DNA of 64,000 nt from Azolla caroliniana (Eukaryota > Polypodiophyta). Numbering within the stretch: position 1 is the first letter of the stretch; each line of letters starts with the position of its first letter. The DNA lies in the NCBI GenBank assembly GCA_043228905.1, contig JBHGNT010000013.1:2790001-2854000 (forward strand), given 5' to 3'. The notes beneath the pieces are model-generated. The model was not told the origin of the DNA and searched no databases. It worked only from the letters and a program-made list of their open reading frames with translations. A program made the translations under genes and the position numbers. This document shows positions 44,374 through 54,043 of this stretch, piece by piece.

Positions 44374-44660
44374 GGTTGACAACAAACATTTGAAGTTTTC
44401 AAGATGTTGGTAGATTCAAGCATTCTTGAGATTGTCTGCCATGATATTCAGATGGGTGTTTTTGCTCAAGAATTTTTTTGGATCATATTAATCCCAACCA
44501 TGCTTCTTGTGTTAAAACACATCACCAACATGTGTATTGTAAGTAATTAAAGGAATTAAAGTGGAAAATGGACTTCTTTTGTTCAAAGGTCTTCAATATC
44601 TCCCAAAAGAGCCTTCCCATCTATGGTTGGACTTCTAGGAGGCATTGTCATGATCATGAG
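44374..44660 (+). pseudogene. Gypsy-4, last piece
   Basis: It resumes after Copia-6 with the second ggttg (44374-44378). VENGLLLFKGLQYLPKEPS (about 44551-44610) matches the linker between RNase H and integrase in Gypsy proteins of this type. It runs into a short GA repeat near 44661. Confidence 0.5.
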
Positions 44661-45088
44661 AGAGAGAGAGAGAGAAAGATATATTAACGTCTTCTAAGAC
44701 CAAAATTGGTCCATGAGACAAATGGTTTACAACAAAAAAGGGATATTTACCCATTCATTGAAAGTAAAAAATAAAAATAAAAATAGAGTTTTAAGCTAAA
44801 TAGTTCTAGTAAAATAACAAACATGTTCTACAATGAAAATGATGTTATACTAGGCCTAATTTCATTTCTATCCACGTCTCTCGAAGAGAAGCGGGAGGTC
44901 AAAGGGTTTTGATGTGGATGTGGCCCGTGGCCCCAATGTAAAAGGTACCCCAACCATAGCTTCTAGTCGACGTAGCTCACGTTCCCTTATCTTCTTAATC
45001 CTTTCTACTCCTTGTCGACTTGTTTTGAATCCCAACATCCGAGGGCATTTGGTTGTTCTTTGCATTTCGGCTTCCTCAAGAGAGAGGG

Positions 45089-45894
45089 TCAGAGTGGTGT
45101 AAGTGTATCCACATTCATCGTCTCCCCTTGTTCCTGAAAAATTACACTAGTTACAAGTTGATGAATAGTAAAAGGGTTATGGTTAACACTTGATAATTTA
45201 CTATCCCTATGTTGTTTTAGCTCTAGGATATACCTGCCTAGTCTCTTTACATCCGGGGTATCTAATAGTTTGGAGAGGGTGGGAGTGGGTCCTAATATGT
45301 CTTGGTATTCCACTCTTATCTCGACATAAGTTGGATACTTGCTTGTGAAGTGATACTCATCCTCTATCTCTATGTGGCACAACTACATAGCCTTTCCTCT
45401 CTAGGGACTCTATTAGCCTGACCATTCTCAATCTCAAGTTGGTGGGATGAGATCCTAAGTTGTCCAATGGCCACCCTTAGTGAATTTGATAAGAATGTAT
45501 CTAGATATCTTGGTTGTGTAATAAAAACTAACTGAGACAAGTGCAAGAAGTGTTCCTTATAGAACAACATTTTAGATGGCAGTGGCTCTCGTGGGGTGGT
45601 CCATTTATATCGAGTGTAAATTTTCCATATCACTTTATTACTGTCTTCATGAGATATTAGAGCTTGATTAATCCCATTGTTGTACTTAAGTGAGGGTAGG
45701 TTATTGATGGGTGGTTGGCACAACAACAACAGAGTGGGATCGACTTCTATGCCATTTGCAAGTAACCAACTCACCACAGTGCTATACCAAGAGCTAGTGT
45801 CTCCAGATGCATGTAGGGATCGGGATACCTCAAAGGCTCGACGAGATATCCTATCTTGTGGTTGGCTATGTATCCGATGAATAAAAACTACCAC
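45089..45894 (-). pseudogene. LINE-1 C-terminal region (post-RT, zinc-finger type)
   Basis: The first part (45370-45894) reads TQPRYLDTFLSNSLRVAIGQLRISSHQLEIE and VPREERLCSC. After a frameshift the second part (45089-45382) reads CHIEIEDEYHFTSKYPTY. Together they resemble the Cys/His module that follows the reverse transcriptase in many LINE proteins, here with a cysteine replaced in SKYPTY. Only 45 bases separate it from the endonuclease segment, so the whole reverse transcriptase is absent. Confidence 0.6.
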
Positions 45895-45939
45895 TTGAAA
45901 TAGTGCTTCTACTAACTTAGGAGCAGACTGAACTCTGCT

Positions 45940-47064
45940 CTAATAATGTCTATACAACTCTCTACAATCCTCATCATACCACTTGTTTTGTGGCATAGAC
46001 CCTATTCTACTATGACTAGAGTGTTTCGTGTATGGGAAGGTACTAATTGCTGCCGAATGAAGGGTGTGTGCGAGTTCTGTAATGAGGTTCTCTAAAGGCA
46101 AGGAAGAATCAAAAGAGGAGAGATGGGTTTGAACATGTTGCGAGTAGATGTCAGCGAGCTCATGTGTGAAATGTATTATGGTGTGATGGTTTGGTTGACT
46201 AGAGTTAGTGGCATGGGAGGTGTCGTATTTTAGCTCAAAGTATAGGAAGCTATGGTCTGCACCAATGGGGCATGGGGCCACCCTGAAGGAGTTAACCATG
46301 TGGATTGCTTCAGGGCGTCCTATTAGGTAATCAACTGTGCTTTCCCCTCCTCTATGTGGGAAACATGTGAGCGCTTCCGAGCCCGGCCACTTGGCTAAGC
46401 CATTATATATGATCATCTGGCGTCGGCTTCCAACTTCAAGCAGATGATGGCCAAAGCTTGTGGCATCCGCACCTTGATCCTTTGATGTACGTGTTATTTC
46501 TAAGTCTAAAGGGTTGATATTCACCATTTCTAGGTTTCTATCCATTCGAAATATCGTGCATTGTCGGGATTGGGTTCTCACATTGAAATCTCCTACAAGG
46601 AAAACTTCCCCTTGAGAAGAATTTCGGATTATGTCATCCGATAAAGGTTGGTTTTGGGTTATACTCGCCTCTCCAGCCATATTATACTGGGTTCCTTTCG
46701 GGGGCAAGTAACACACGAAGATAAATATCGCCTGATCCTTGCTAGTGAGGACTTTCATCCACATAAAACGGGCTTCTAAGTCTTTCTTTAGTATTTCTAT
46801 CCTATTATGTATCTCTCTCTGAAATATTATCGCAACCCCTCCATACCCTCTATTAGTATGTTGACGTGAGGTTTGTCTATAGACAGATTCCCAACGAAAA
46901 TCGTCAACTTGTGGCAGTCCTCGATTTGGGCTCTGATCTGTTTCTACTAAAAAAACTATGTCACATACCTTCAAAATCTCCTCTAGACGGCCAGGGTGTG
47001 TCCAAAGTGCACCGTTACATTTCCATAAAGTCATCCAAAGTTTATTGTCTATCGCATGGGCCAT
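45940..47064 (-). pseudogene. LINE-1 endonuclease/exonuclease/phosphatase-type domain
   Basis: 374 codons open. Motifs of the AP-endonuclease-like nuclease used by LINEs to nick target DNA are readable in order: CDIVFLVETDQS (metal-binding glutamate), NRGYGGVAIIF, FLVGDFNVRTQ (catalytic D and N), ESTVDYLIG and APCPIGADHSFLYFEL (ADH, the final histidine). It continues in the same frame into the C-terminal segment across one stop near 45937. It may still encode a folded nuclease, but the element lacks a polymerase. Confidence 0.7.
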
Positions 47065-47070
47065 ACATCG

Positions 47071-47861
47071 TCAATTGGCAATGCAATAATTTATTATCAC
47101 ACGTCCGTCTCGGTAAAAGGCACGATGCCCCTCTTTACGAGCTTGTATGACTCGCGACATACAAGTTTTATGATGCTCAATTTGCATCTTGGTCAGGTCT
47201 TCATCGAGGTAGATAGGGTCCCCACCCAATCCTCGAAGAATTGGTTTCTTTTTAAAAAATGTGATTCTAGATTCTAAGTCCTTAAACTGAAGGACCAAAG
47301 GTCTTTTCCTAGTGGTTTCAAGTCCTACCCTCCAAGTTTTAGTGATTGGTAGGGCTTCGTACCCCAACATTTTCCCTAATGTTTGTGCATCTTTGTCAGG
47401 AGATGCCCCTTCCTTGAGCCCAGTACCTCGTACATTTAGGCGTCGAGGTTGACACATTTTTTCCTCCTCAAGGGTAGTGTTTACAATATTTTCATCCTTT
47501 AGTTCCTTTTTAATATTATGTTTTACTACATCAACCCACCCAATTTTTGCTAATTCCATATCGCTTTTAACCTCTTCCTTAACCTTTTTGATCTTGTCCT
47601 TAATATCATCTAGGGAAGATATTTCACCATCTTCCCTAGATGTCTCAAGGTCCTTAACTTGTTTCTGAAGCTTCGTGTTGTCTACTTTAAGTTTAGTTAT
47701 TTCAACAATAAGCACTTATTTTTCTTCCTTATCTTTTTGTTTTTCAGCTTCAATCTCTTTCGCCCATTTTACTAGTTTAACTAAACGGTTAAGAACATCT
47801 AAAAATTCTTCCTTATAATTTCTTCGTGTGTTTGCTTATGGTTTCTTCGTCTAGAAGTCAT
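47071..47861 (-). pseudogene. LINE-1 ORF1-like protein
   Basis: A first ATG at 47861 (MTSRRRNHKQTHEE) is followed by a frameshift and a stop near 47717, then an open stretch of 214 codons from 47715. It has a predicted coiled coil (TKLKVDNTKLQKQVKDLETS), then a globular part (RRLNVRGTGL ... RPLVLQFKDLESRITFFKKK ... PIYLDEDLTKMQIEHH ... GHRAFYRDGRVII). This pattern resembles the nucleic-acid-binding region of LINE ORF1 proteins. It is in the same frame as the endonuclease segment, with one TGA between them. Inference from pattern only. Confidence 0.55.
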
Positions 47862-48224
47862 GTTGTAAATCAAAAGATAAAAGAAAGAAAAGACAAAGAG
47901 GACAGAAAAACTTAGCCGAGCATCGATGCCTTGCACGCTAGGTTCGAGTGTAGAAGCACATGTATTCTCTCTCGTTTACTCAGCCGATGACGATGACAAC
48001 GGGAACGACTACACACGACAACGGTGGCAGCAACGACGACGGCCAAGAACTGACGACAATGGTGACAACGACGACGATGGCGGCGGCGACATCAGCAACT
48101 GAAGACGGCAGTAGACGGCGATGGCAATGGCAGAAAGAGCCATTATAGAGAGAGAGTGAAAGAAGAGAGAGGGAGGGAGGCAGACAGATGCAGACGAAGG
48201 CGGTGGCGACGATAGTAGATGGTA

Positions 48225-48228
<4 letters not shown>

Positions 48229-48294
<66 letters not shown>
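48229..48294. repeat. (GA)n microsatellite
   Basis: About 33 uninterrupted GA units upstream of LINE-1 on its minus strand, next to a GC-rich (GAC/GGC) stretch at 47985-48130. Long serine/leucine frames here are translations of the repeat, not genes. Confidence 0.95.
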
Positions 48295-48300
<6 letters not shown>

Positions 48301-48680
48301 GAGAATAAAAATATCCATCTTGGAATCAAGAATAGTGGCAACCTCATACTTTCACTCATCCTCAAGTTCAATAGGAGGTGGAGGTGGTCTAGTACGATTT
48401 GGAACAGAACTTATCTAGCATGGTTATAATATAGGATCTATGAAATACTAGATGAAGCCACAATTGTAGACGAAAATCAAGGGAGAAGTTACATCATTGA
48501 TTTTTGCATTAATTCCTATGTACACTAATAGCTGGGGTTATCTCCCCTATGAACCTAGATTATAAATTTAATATAAAGTTACAATTGTATACATACAAGG
48601 TAGTTGGCATTCGACCTAGTCTGTAGAGGTAAAGTCGGGATCTAACCTAATTCGGCTAGTCATCAGGATCTTATGTTGTC
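48295..48680. other. Non-coding stretch before Copia-8
   Basis: AT-rich sequence without recognisable motifs. It may include the decayed 3' LTR of Copia-8, but I could find neither a TG...CA boundary nor a polypurine tract. Confidence 0.35.
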
Positions 48681-51518
48681 CAGGTTTGCTTGTCTGAGTC
48701 GGTCAGATCGATAAGTTCGGATCGACTTTCGTCCGAATTGGCTCGTTCGTTCGGATTGGCTCATGTCCGATTCCAACTCTCAGTCCATCATCTGCTCCCG
48801 GTATGTGCTCACTCCTATGCTCCTCGTTGGATCCTCGATCTGTCTACGGGTTTGTTCGCCCCTCAATCGTCTCCTCTCCAATCGGTATCCTCATTCAATG
48901 TTGTATCTTCAGCCTCTCGGCATTCTGATTATTTGGACTTTGCTTTTCGGCTTGTTCGATCAGGCCGGTCTTCAACTTTCGTTCCGCTAATGTTTGTTCA
49001 ACTTCTTTCTACTCGATTGCTTGTTGTAATCCCATCATGTTCCTTTGTATTATGAAGTGTTATTCTGGGAGTGGCTTCATCAGGAAATCGGCGATGTTCA
49101 CCTCAATGTCGATCTTCTGGACTTCGATCTTCTTCTCCGTTACGAGCTCCCAAATATGATGAAACCATACTTCAATATGTTTTGTCTTCGAGTGTTAAAC
49201 AAGATTCCGAATGAGGTGTATTGCGCTCTATGAGTCACAATAGATGATTGATGCTGGATGGTCAATTTTTTTTTTTGACAAGCAGTCAACCGAAAGTCAG
49301 TGCCGCCCGATTGCTTCCTTGGCTACTTCCGACGTGGCATGTACTCGACTTTTGTAGTTGACAGGGCCGTGCACTCTTAAAATTTCGCATTCTCCATGTT
49401 GAACCATCTTTGCACCTTTATGGTGTAGTCAGACTAGGAGAGGCGGAGAGTCTTTCTCATCCGATTTTGCTCGATTCACATGGCCAAGATATGTCGGGTT
49501 TGTCCTAGTTCCTTCATCACAAATTTGTCGTGAAAGCTCTGCTTTAATTCCTTGATCTCTGCTCGATTGCTTCCAACAATGAGCATATCATCGACATATA
49601 GAATCAAATAGATTTGGGACTCGTCAGCCAATTGTTGCATATATATACATGGGTCGGAGTCCAACTGACTATAACCGAGCTTCCGGATGTAGGTATCAAA
49701 CTTCTGATACCACATTCTTGGCGCCTACTTCATGCCATATAGGCTCTTCTTCAGCTTGCATACGAGGTGACCTAGATCCCCTATCACCATGAAGCTTGCC
49801 AATTGAGACATATGGATGTCTTCATCTAGATATCCATGAAGGAAGGGTGGTCATTTTGACTACCAACGAGAAGATTTTGTCGTAGTCGACCCCATGTTCC
49901 TGTTTGAAACCTTTGGCAACGAGCCGAGATTTGTACTTCGGTCATTCTTTACCGGTTACATATTTTTATTGGTAGACCCATTTGCACGGTAGCGGCTTCC
50001 GTCCAGCTAATAGTTCGACTAGCTCCCATGTCTTGTTCACATGTATCGAGTCCATCTCGGATCTGATGGTTTCTAGCCATGTCGGCGTCTGGTGCAACTA
50101 CATCTGTGTAGTTGACGTGGTCAAGGCCCGGTTAATAAAACTCTGTTGGCTGTTTGACTTGTTCGGATCTCTTGGGTGCCTAATTTGTCGGTTTGGATCC
50201 TTCGATCTGGGCTATGAGATTATTGATATTACTTACCGTTTTCAAGAGTCCTTTGGGATGACTCACCCATGTCATAGAATTTCAGCAATGTCAAATCATC
50301 CTCCCCTTCGTCGGGATTGATTGATAAAGGGGTTGGTGCCTTGGCTGGTTCGGTTGAGCTTTTCAGCACCTTAGCCTATTTGGATGATTTGGTCGATTCT
50401 ACTCTATCTATTCCAGCTTTGCCCTTTTCAGCTTTGCCTTGGTCAAATGACCCGGCCTTTTTCAATCACCACCCTTTGTCTTTATCGGCTCTTGCCGATT
50501 TTCCCTCTTTGGCCTTTTTAGTTATCTTTGCTGATTTGGTCCTCATCAATCCTTGAGTCGAATCGATTTCGATTTCAACTAGTGAACTTCTTCTGATTCA
50601 AATTCGGGAGGGGGTTCACAATCTCGGACGATTTCAACTGTTTGTTGAATCTCCGATTCAGTCCGGTCGGTCGGCCCTTCTACGACCAATCTATCAAGGT
50701 CGAATGAGACTTTTTGCAGATTTTCTTTGGCTGGGTCCGAATGGAGAGTATTGAGTCTTCAGAAGACGACGTCACTACTCTAGATCCCATAACTAATAGC
50801 CTAAGTCCCCATCTGTGCCGTAGCCAAGAAATATGCACTTAAGTGCATGAGGTGCCATTTTGGTTCCTTAAAGGTATAGGCTTCACATCTGAATGTATGG
50901 AGCCTGTCATAGGTCAAATATTTGCCTAAACATAGTGCTTGTGGCACTTCCAGCCGGATTGCTCTTGACGACGACGGATTTATCAATTTGACTGCCATTT
51001 GCAATGCCTCGGCCTAGAATTCCAGCTTGAGTTTGGATTGTTGGAGCATTGTCGTCACTCTCTCTTAGATCATTGGAGCATTGTCGTCACTCTCTCTTAG
51101 ATCGTTGGAGCGTTGTCGTCACTCTCTCTTAGATCTGTTCCTCCACGCCATTTTGCATGGGGGTATAGGGAATGGTCTTTTGGTGCCAGATCCCTTTGTT
51201 GGAAAAATACTCTTTGAAGTCTCAGGATGTGTATTCACCTCCGTTGTCGGCCAGAGTGTCTTCACTTGGTGTTCTGATCGGTTCTCCACTTCGGCTAACC
51301 ATCGAGAGAAGACCTCGAGCACTTCATCCTTGGACTTAATCGAGTAAGCCCACACTTTCCATGTACAGTCATCTACAAACGTGATGAAGTACTGGGATCC
51401 TCCTAATGACCGTTCTAGGGGATGTGGTACCCTCTTGTATTTGAGAGAGTACCGATTTCGGGTCTATTTTCCGTAACAACAATGCTCACAGAAGTCTATC
51501 TTCGTTTGGAGCTTTGGG
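48681..51518 (-). mobile_element. Copia-8: degenerate Copia element, interrupted by Gypsy-5
   Basis: On the minus strand from 51518: GAG-pre-integrase/integrase, linker, reverse transcriptase and RNase H, all heavily decayed. The upstream half should lie beyond Gypsy-5 but was not recognised before the window end. The family differs from the other Copia copies. Confidence 0.72.
49080..51518 (-). pseudogene. Copia-8 integrase, reverse transcriptase, RNase H remnants
   Basis: LQTKIDFCEHCCYGK (51460-51515) is the integrase zinc-binding end. VDDCTWKVWAYSIKSKDEVLEVF (about 51300-51375) is the integrase core start. The integrase C-terminal region follows at 50801-51004. The RT block (49476-49715) has SQIYLILYVDDMLIVGSN, an intact catalytic YVDD, and VMKELGQTRHILAM. 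RNase H survives as KTKHIEVWFHH and ADFLMKPLP (about 49060-49200). A short direct repetition GGAGCATTGTCGTCACTCTC occurs three times at 51030-51130, a small tandem duplication in integrase codons. Many stops are present. Confidence 0.72.
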
Positions 51519-51521
51519 ATG

Positions 51522-51898
51522 TAGCTGATCACCATTGGGCAACCTTACCAATTGAGCTACATCCATCTATGCATTATTGTATTGTATAAATTTCAACTTA
51601 TTACATTCTATGCTAATCACTAGAACTTTCAAGAAACTTCTAGAGAATGCATCTTCATGCACTCTCTAGAAGTTTCCATGCACTCTCTAGATGTTTCCTA
51701 GCTTGCATGCATACCACCACATTCTTGTATAAATACTTCGGTGCACCTTGATTACAATCAAGATGAACAACACCAGTTATGGAAGCATAATTTAGTTCTT
51801 GCTCTTTTGTCTACCTTCTCTCTCTCTCTTGTTCTCTTGTCTATGCTCTCTCTCTATATATATATCTATCTTTCACTCTCTCTTGTCACCTTCCCTTC
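51522..51898 (+). repeat. Putative 5' LTR of Gypsy-5
   Basis: It begins TGTAGCTGATCACC at the point where the Copia-8 frame stops and runs to just before the gag ATG. It contains an antisense tRNA-like stretch (51527-51568), a perfectly phased heat-shock element (51623-51645), a TATAAATA box (51728-51735) and a CT-rich run. No 3' partner is visible and no standard primer binding site was found between it and gag, so LTR status is inferred. Confidence 0.55.
51623..51676 (+). promoter_or_regulatory. Heat-shock element array upstream of the Gypsy-5 TATA box
   Basis: GAA (51623-51625), TTC (51628-51630), GAA (51633-51635), TTC (51638-51640) and GAG (51643-51645) alternate with exact 5-base phase. 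GAA-gt-TTC follows at 51669-51676. This is the nGAAnnTTCn pattern bound by trimeric heat-shock factors. It lies about 80 bp before TATAAATA. Confidence 0.65.
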
Positions 51899-53400
51899 TT
51901 GTTACCATGTCCAACTCGGCCTTAAGCCAAGTAATGGCAGCCTTGGAACAACTTCAATTAGAAAATGAAACCCTTCATCAATCATTATGGGAGCTTCAAA
52001 ATAGCATAGCCAACAACCCTCCACCCGTTGAGCCTCACCTTCCGTTAGCATCTAACCCAACGCCTTCCTCTTCCCATTCATATGTCCTCGAACCTAATGT
52101 TAGCCTACCTAACAAATTCAACGGCTCGAGGAAGCATCTTCGTGGATTCATCAATCAAATTCGGCTTATCATCCGCTTCCAACCCCAACATTATGCTAGT
52201 GATTTCTCTCAGGTCAGCCTCGTTGGCACCCTTCTCTTGGGGCCGGCACAAGCGTGGTTTGCACCATTGATAAGTTCCTCATCCCCACTCTTAGACAACT
52301 TTCCTGCCTTCCTTGTGGAGCTTGAAGCCACATTCGGAGAGACAGATCAACGACGAATGACACTAATGAAACTCTATTCCTTACAACAAGGCTCTTGTCC
52401 AGCTTCCGTCTATGTTTCAAAGTTTCGTCAGATCGCATGTGATGTCAGATGGGATGACCAAGCTTTATGCGACTAGTTTTGTCGAGGCCTCAGAAATGAT
52501 GTCAAGACTCTTCTCTTAAACTTTCCGGAGCCCACATCATTGTCCCAGGTAATCTCCCAAGCTGTTCAATGTGATAATCATCTTTTCGAGCTCTGACAAG
52601 AGGAACAGGGGACTCGAGGCTTTCCATCTTCCTCCCGCAATGCTCCACTCACAAGGCCATATATCTCAGTTTCGCGAAGCACGCCACGGTTTCCATCTTC
52701 CAGTGATACTCATACCCCGATGGAGGTCGACCCCCGTACCCCAATGGAGATCGACCATGCTCGGTTCCAAATATTAACCGAAGTCCAACGCCAACATCGA
52801 CGTGACAATGGCCTCTACCTCTATTGTGGTACCCCCAGCCATGTCATCCACCACTACTCGATGCGCGGCCCTCGTCATCAATCCCACCATGCACGTGTTG
52901 CAGAGGTTTCTCAACAACAAGAAAACAATCGTGAACGTCTTGCGGAGGTTTCTGGACAACAAGAAAACAAGCAAGTCTGGTTGCAGTAGGAGCCATGCCA
53001 CTGAACATTTCCCGTCGCCCTACTTCTCTGTGGTCCTACAATTCAGTCACACCAGCATGAGTTTTTACTTTGCAAGTAAGTCTTTGTTTTGGGTCTATTT
53101 CAATAAAATCCCATGCCTTGCTCGATTCTAGTGCATCTACTTGTTTCATCGATATCGTGTTCATTCGAACACATAAAATCCCCACCGTCCACACTACACA
53201 ACCCATATCCGTTGAAGCTATCGACGGACGGGTTCTCTCTTCGGGGGCGGTTACTAAAGCCACTGTCTCATTGGTACTTCAAGTCGGGTTCCATCAGGAG
53301 GTATTAACATTCTATCTCATTGCAACCCCTCGACATCAGATTGTTTTAGGGCTCTCCTGTTTGGAAACACACAATTAGATGGTGGATTGATGTAGTCACT
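51799..53400 (+). pseudogene. Gypsy-5 gag and protease
   Basis: The likely start is 51907 (MSNSALSQVMAALEQL), with a coiled-coil N-terminus (EQLQLENETLHQSLWELQ). The capsid region reads FNGSRKHLRGFINQIRL, AQAWFAPL and LEATFGETDQRRMTLMKLYSL. A TAG at about 52474 interrupts FCRGLRNDVKTLLLNF. The zinc knuckle reads LYCGTPSHVIHHYSM, with two cysteines replaced by tyrosine. The protease (53070-53378) reads HALLDSSASTCFID, where the family has DSGAS, and ends IVLGLSCLETHN, 20 bp before Copia-9. Type resembles Tf1/sushi Gag; inactive. Confidence 0.75.
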
Positions 53401-53405
53401 CCATC

Positions 53406-54031
53406 TGTTGGGAATCGATCTTGGATTCACCTTCACCACTCGGCCACAACAGAGTAATCGCGGATCAATGCAGCAGAAAAATAGGAACCAAAGAGAGAAA
53501 CACACGAGTACACAGGGATTAACGTGGAAAACCCTAGATGGGAAAAACCACGGGAGTACTAGACTCCAAACAACACTATACAAAGAGAAGTATACAATGG
53601 CGAGCTCCAAGGCGACGACCTTGAGCTCGCTGTCCTCGCCACAGGCGGCGGAAATACACAGAGGCGTCGTCCTCTTCCTCTCTCGCTCTCTATCTCTCTC
53701 TCTCTCTCTCATGGCTGCTCACACTTCACTCTCTCAGCTAAAACATAAAATGAGCAACAACAACAGACTGTTTGCCCTAAGTCATATTTATACATATATG
53801 ACTTTCGGGCTATTTACAAATATAGCCTCAAGGGCCCTTGGCAAACATATTCACAAATATGTCCCCGCATCCGGATCTCTCTCCGGGTACATTCGTCATC
53901 CGGTTCCGTAACCGGGGTCTTCATCATCCGGCTCCGTAACCGGGGTCTTCATCATCCGGCTCCGTAACCGCAACCGGGCTTGCCGTCATTCTTCTCCGGA
54001 CATCCCATCCGGAGGGACCGAAATCCCAACA
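53406..54031 (-). repeat. 3' LTR of Copia-9
   Basis: 626 bp. The minus strand runs TGTTGGGATTTCGGTCC to GATTCCCAACA. A U3 minisatellite of 28-bp units (CCGTAACCGGGGTCTTCATC type) lies at about 53893-53975, and a TATAAATA box at about 53789 (minus strand). It differs from the 5' LTR at 53551 (c versus t) and 53712 (t versus c). Confidence 0.97.
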
Positions 54032-54043
54032 AACTCCCCCTTC
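54032..54043 (-). other. Polypurine tract of Copia-9
   Basis: Minus strand GAAGGGGGAGTT abutting the LTR. It overlaps the gag-pol stop codon by two bases, so no post-pol tail exists, unlike Copia-2, -3, -6 and -10. Confidence 0.9.

Larger units (their letters stand above)
44690..47885 (-). mobile_element. LINE-1: LINE-like element lacking reverse transcriptase
   Basis: On the minus strand: a coiled-coil/basic ORF1-like segment, an endonuclease segment, then directly a C-terminal segment of the kind that follows the reverse transcriptase in LINEs. No RT palm motif lies between. The 3' boundary is uncertain and no A-rich tail was found. GA repeats lie at both sides (44661-44680 and 48229-48294). 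The 5' boundary is taken near the first ATG (47861). Confidence 0.7.

Noticed and set aside
47980-48371. Long serine/leucine frames, possible signal or membrane protein
   Set aside because: Translation of a (GA)n/(CT)n microsatellite; no other coding evidence.
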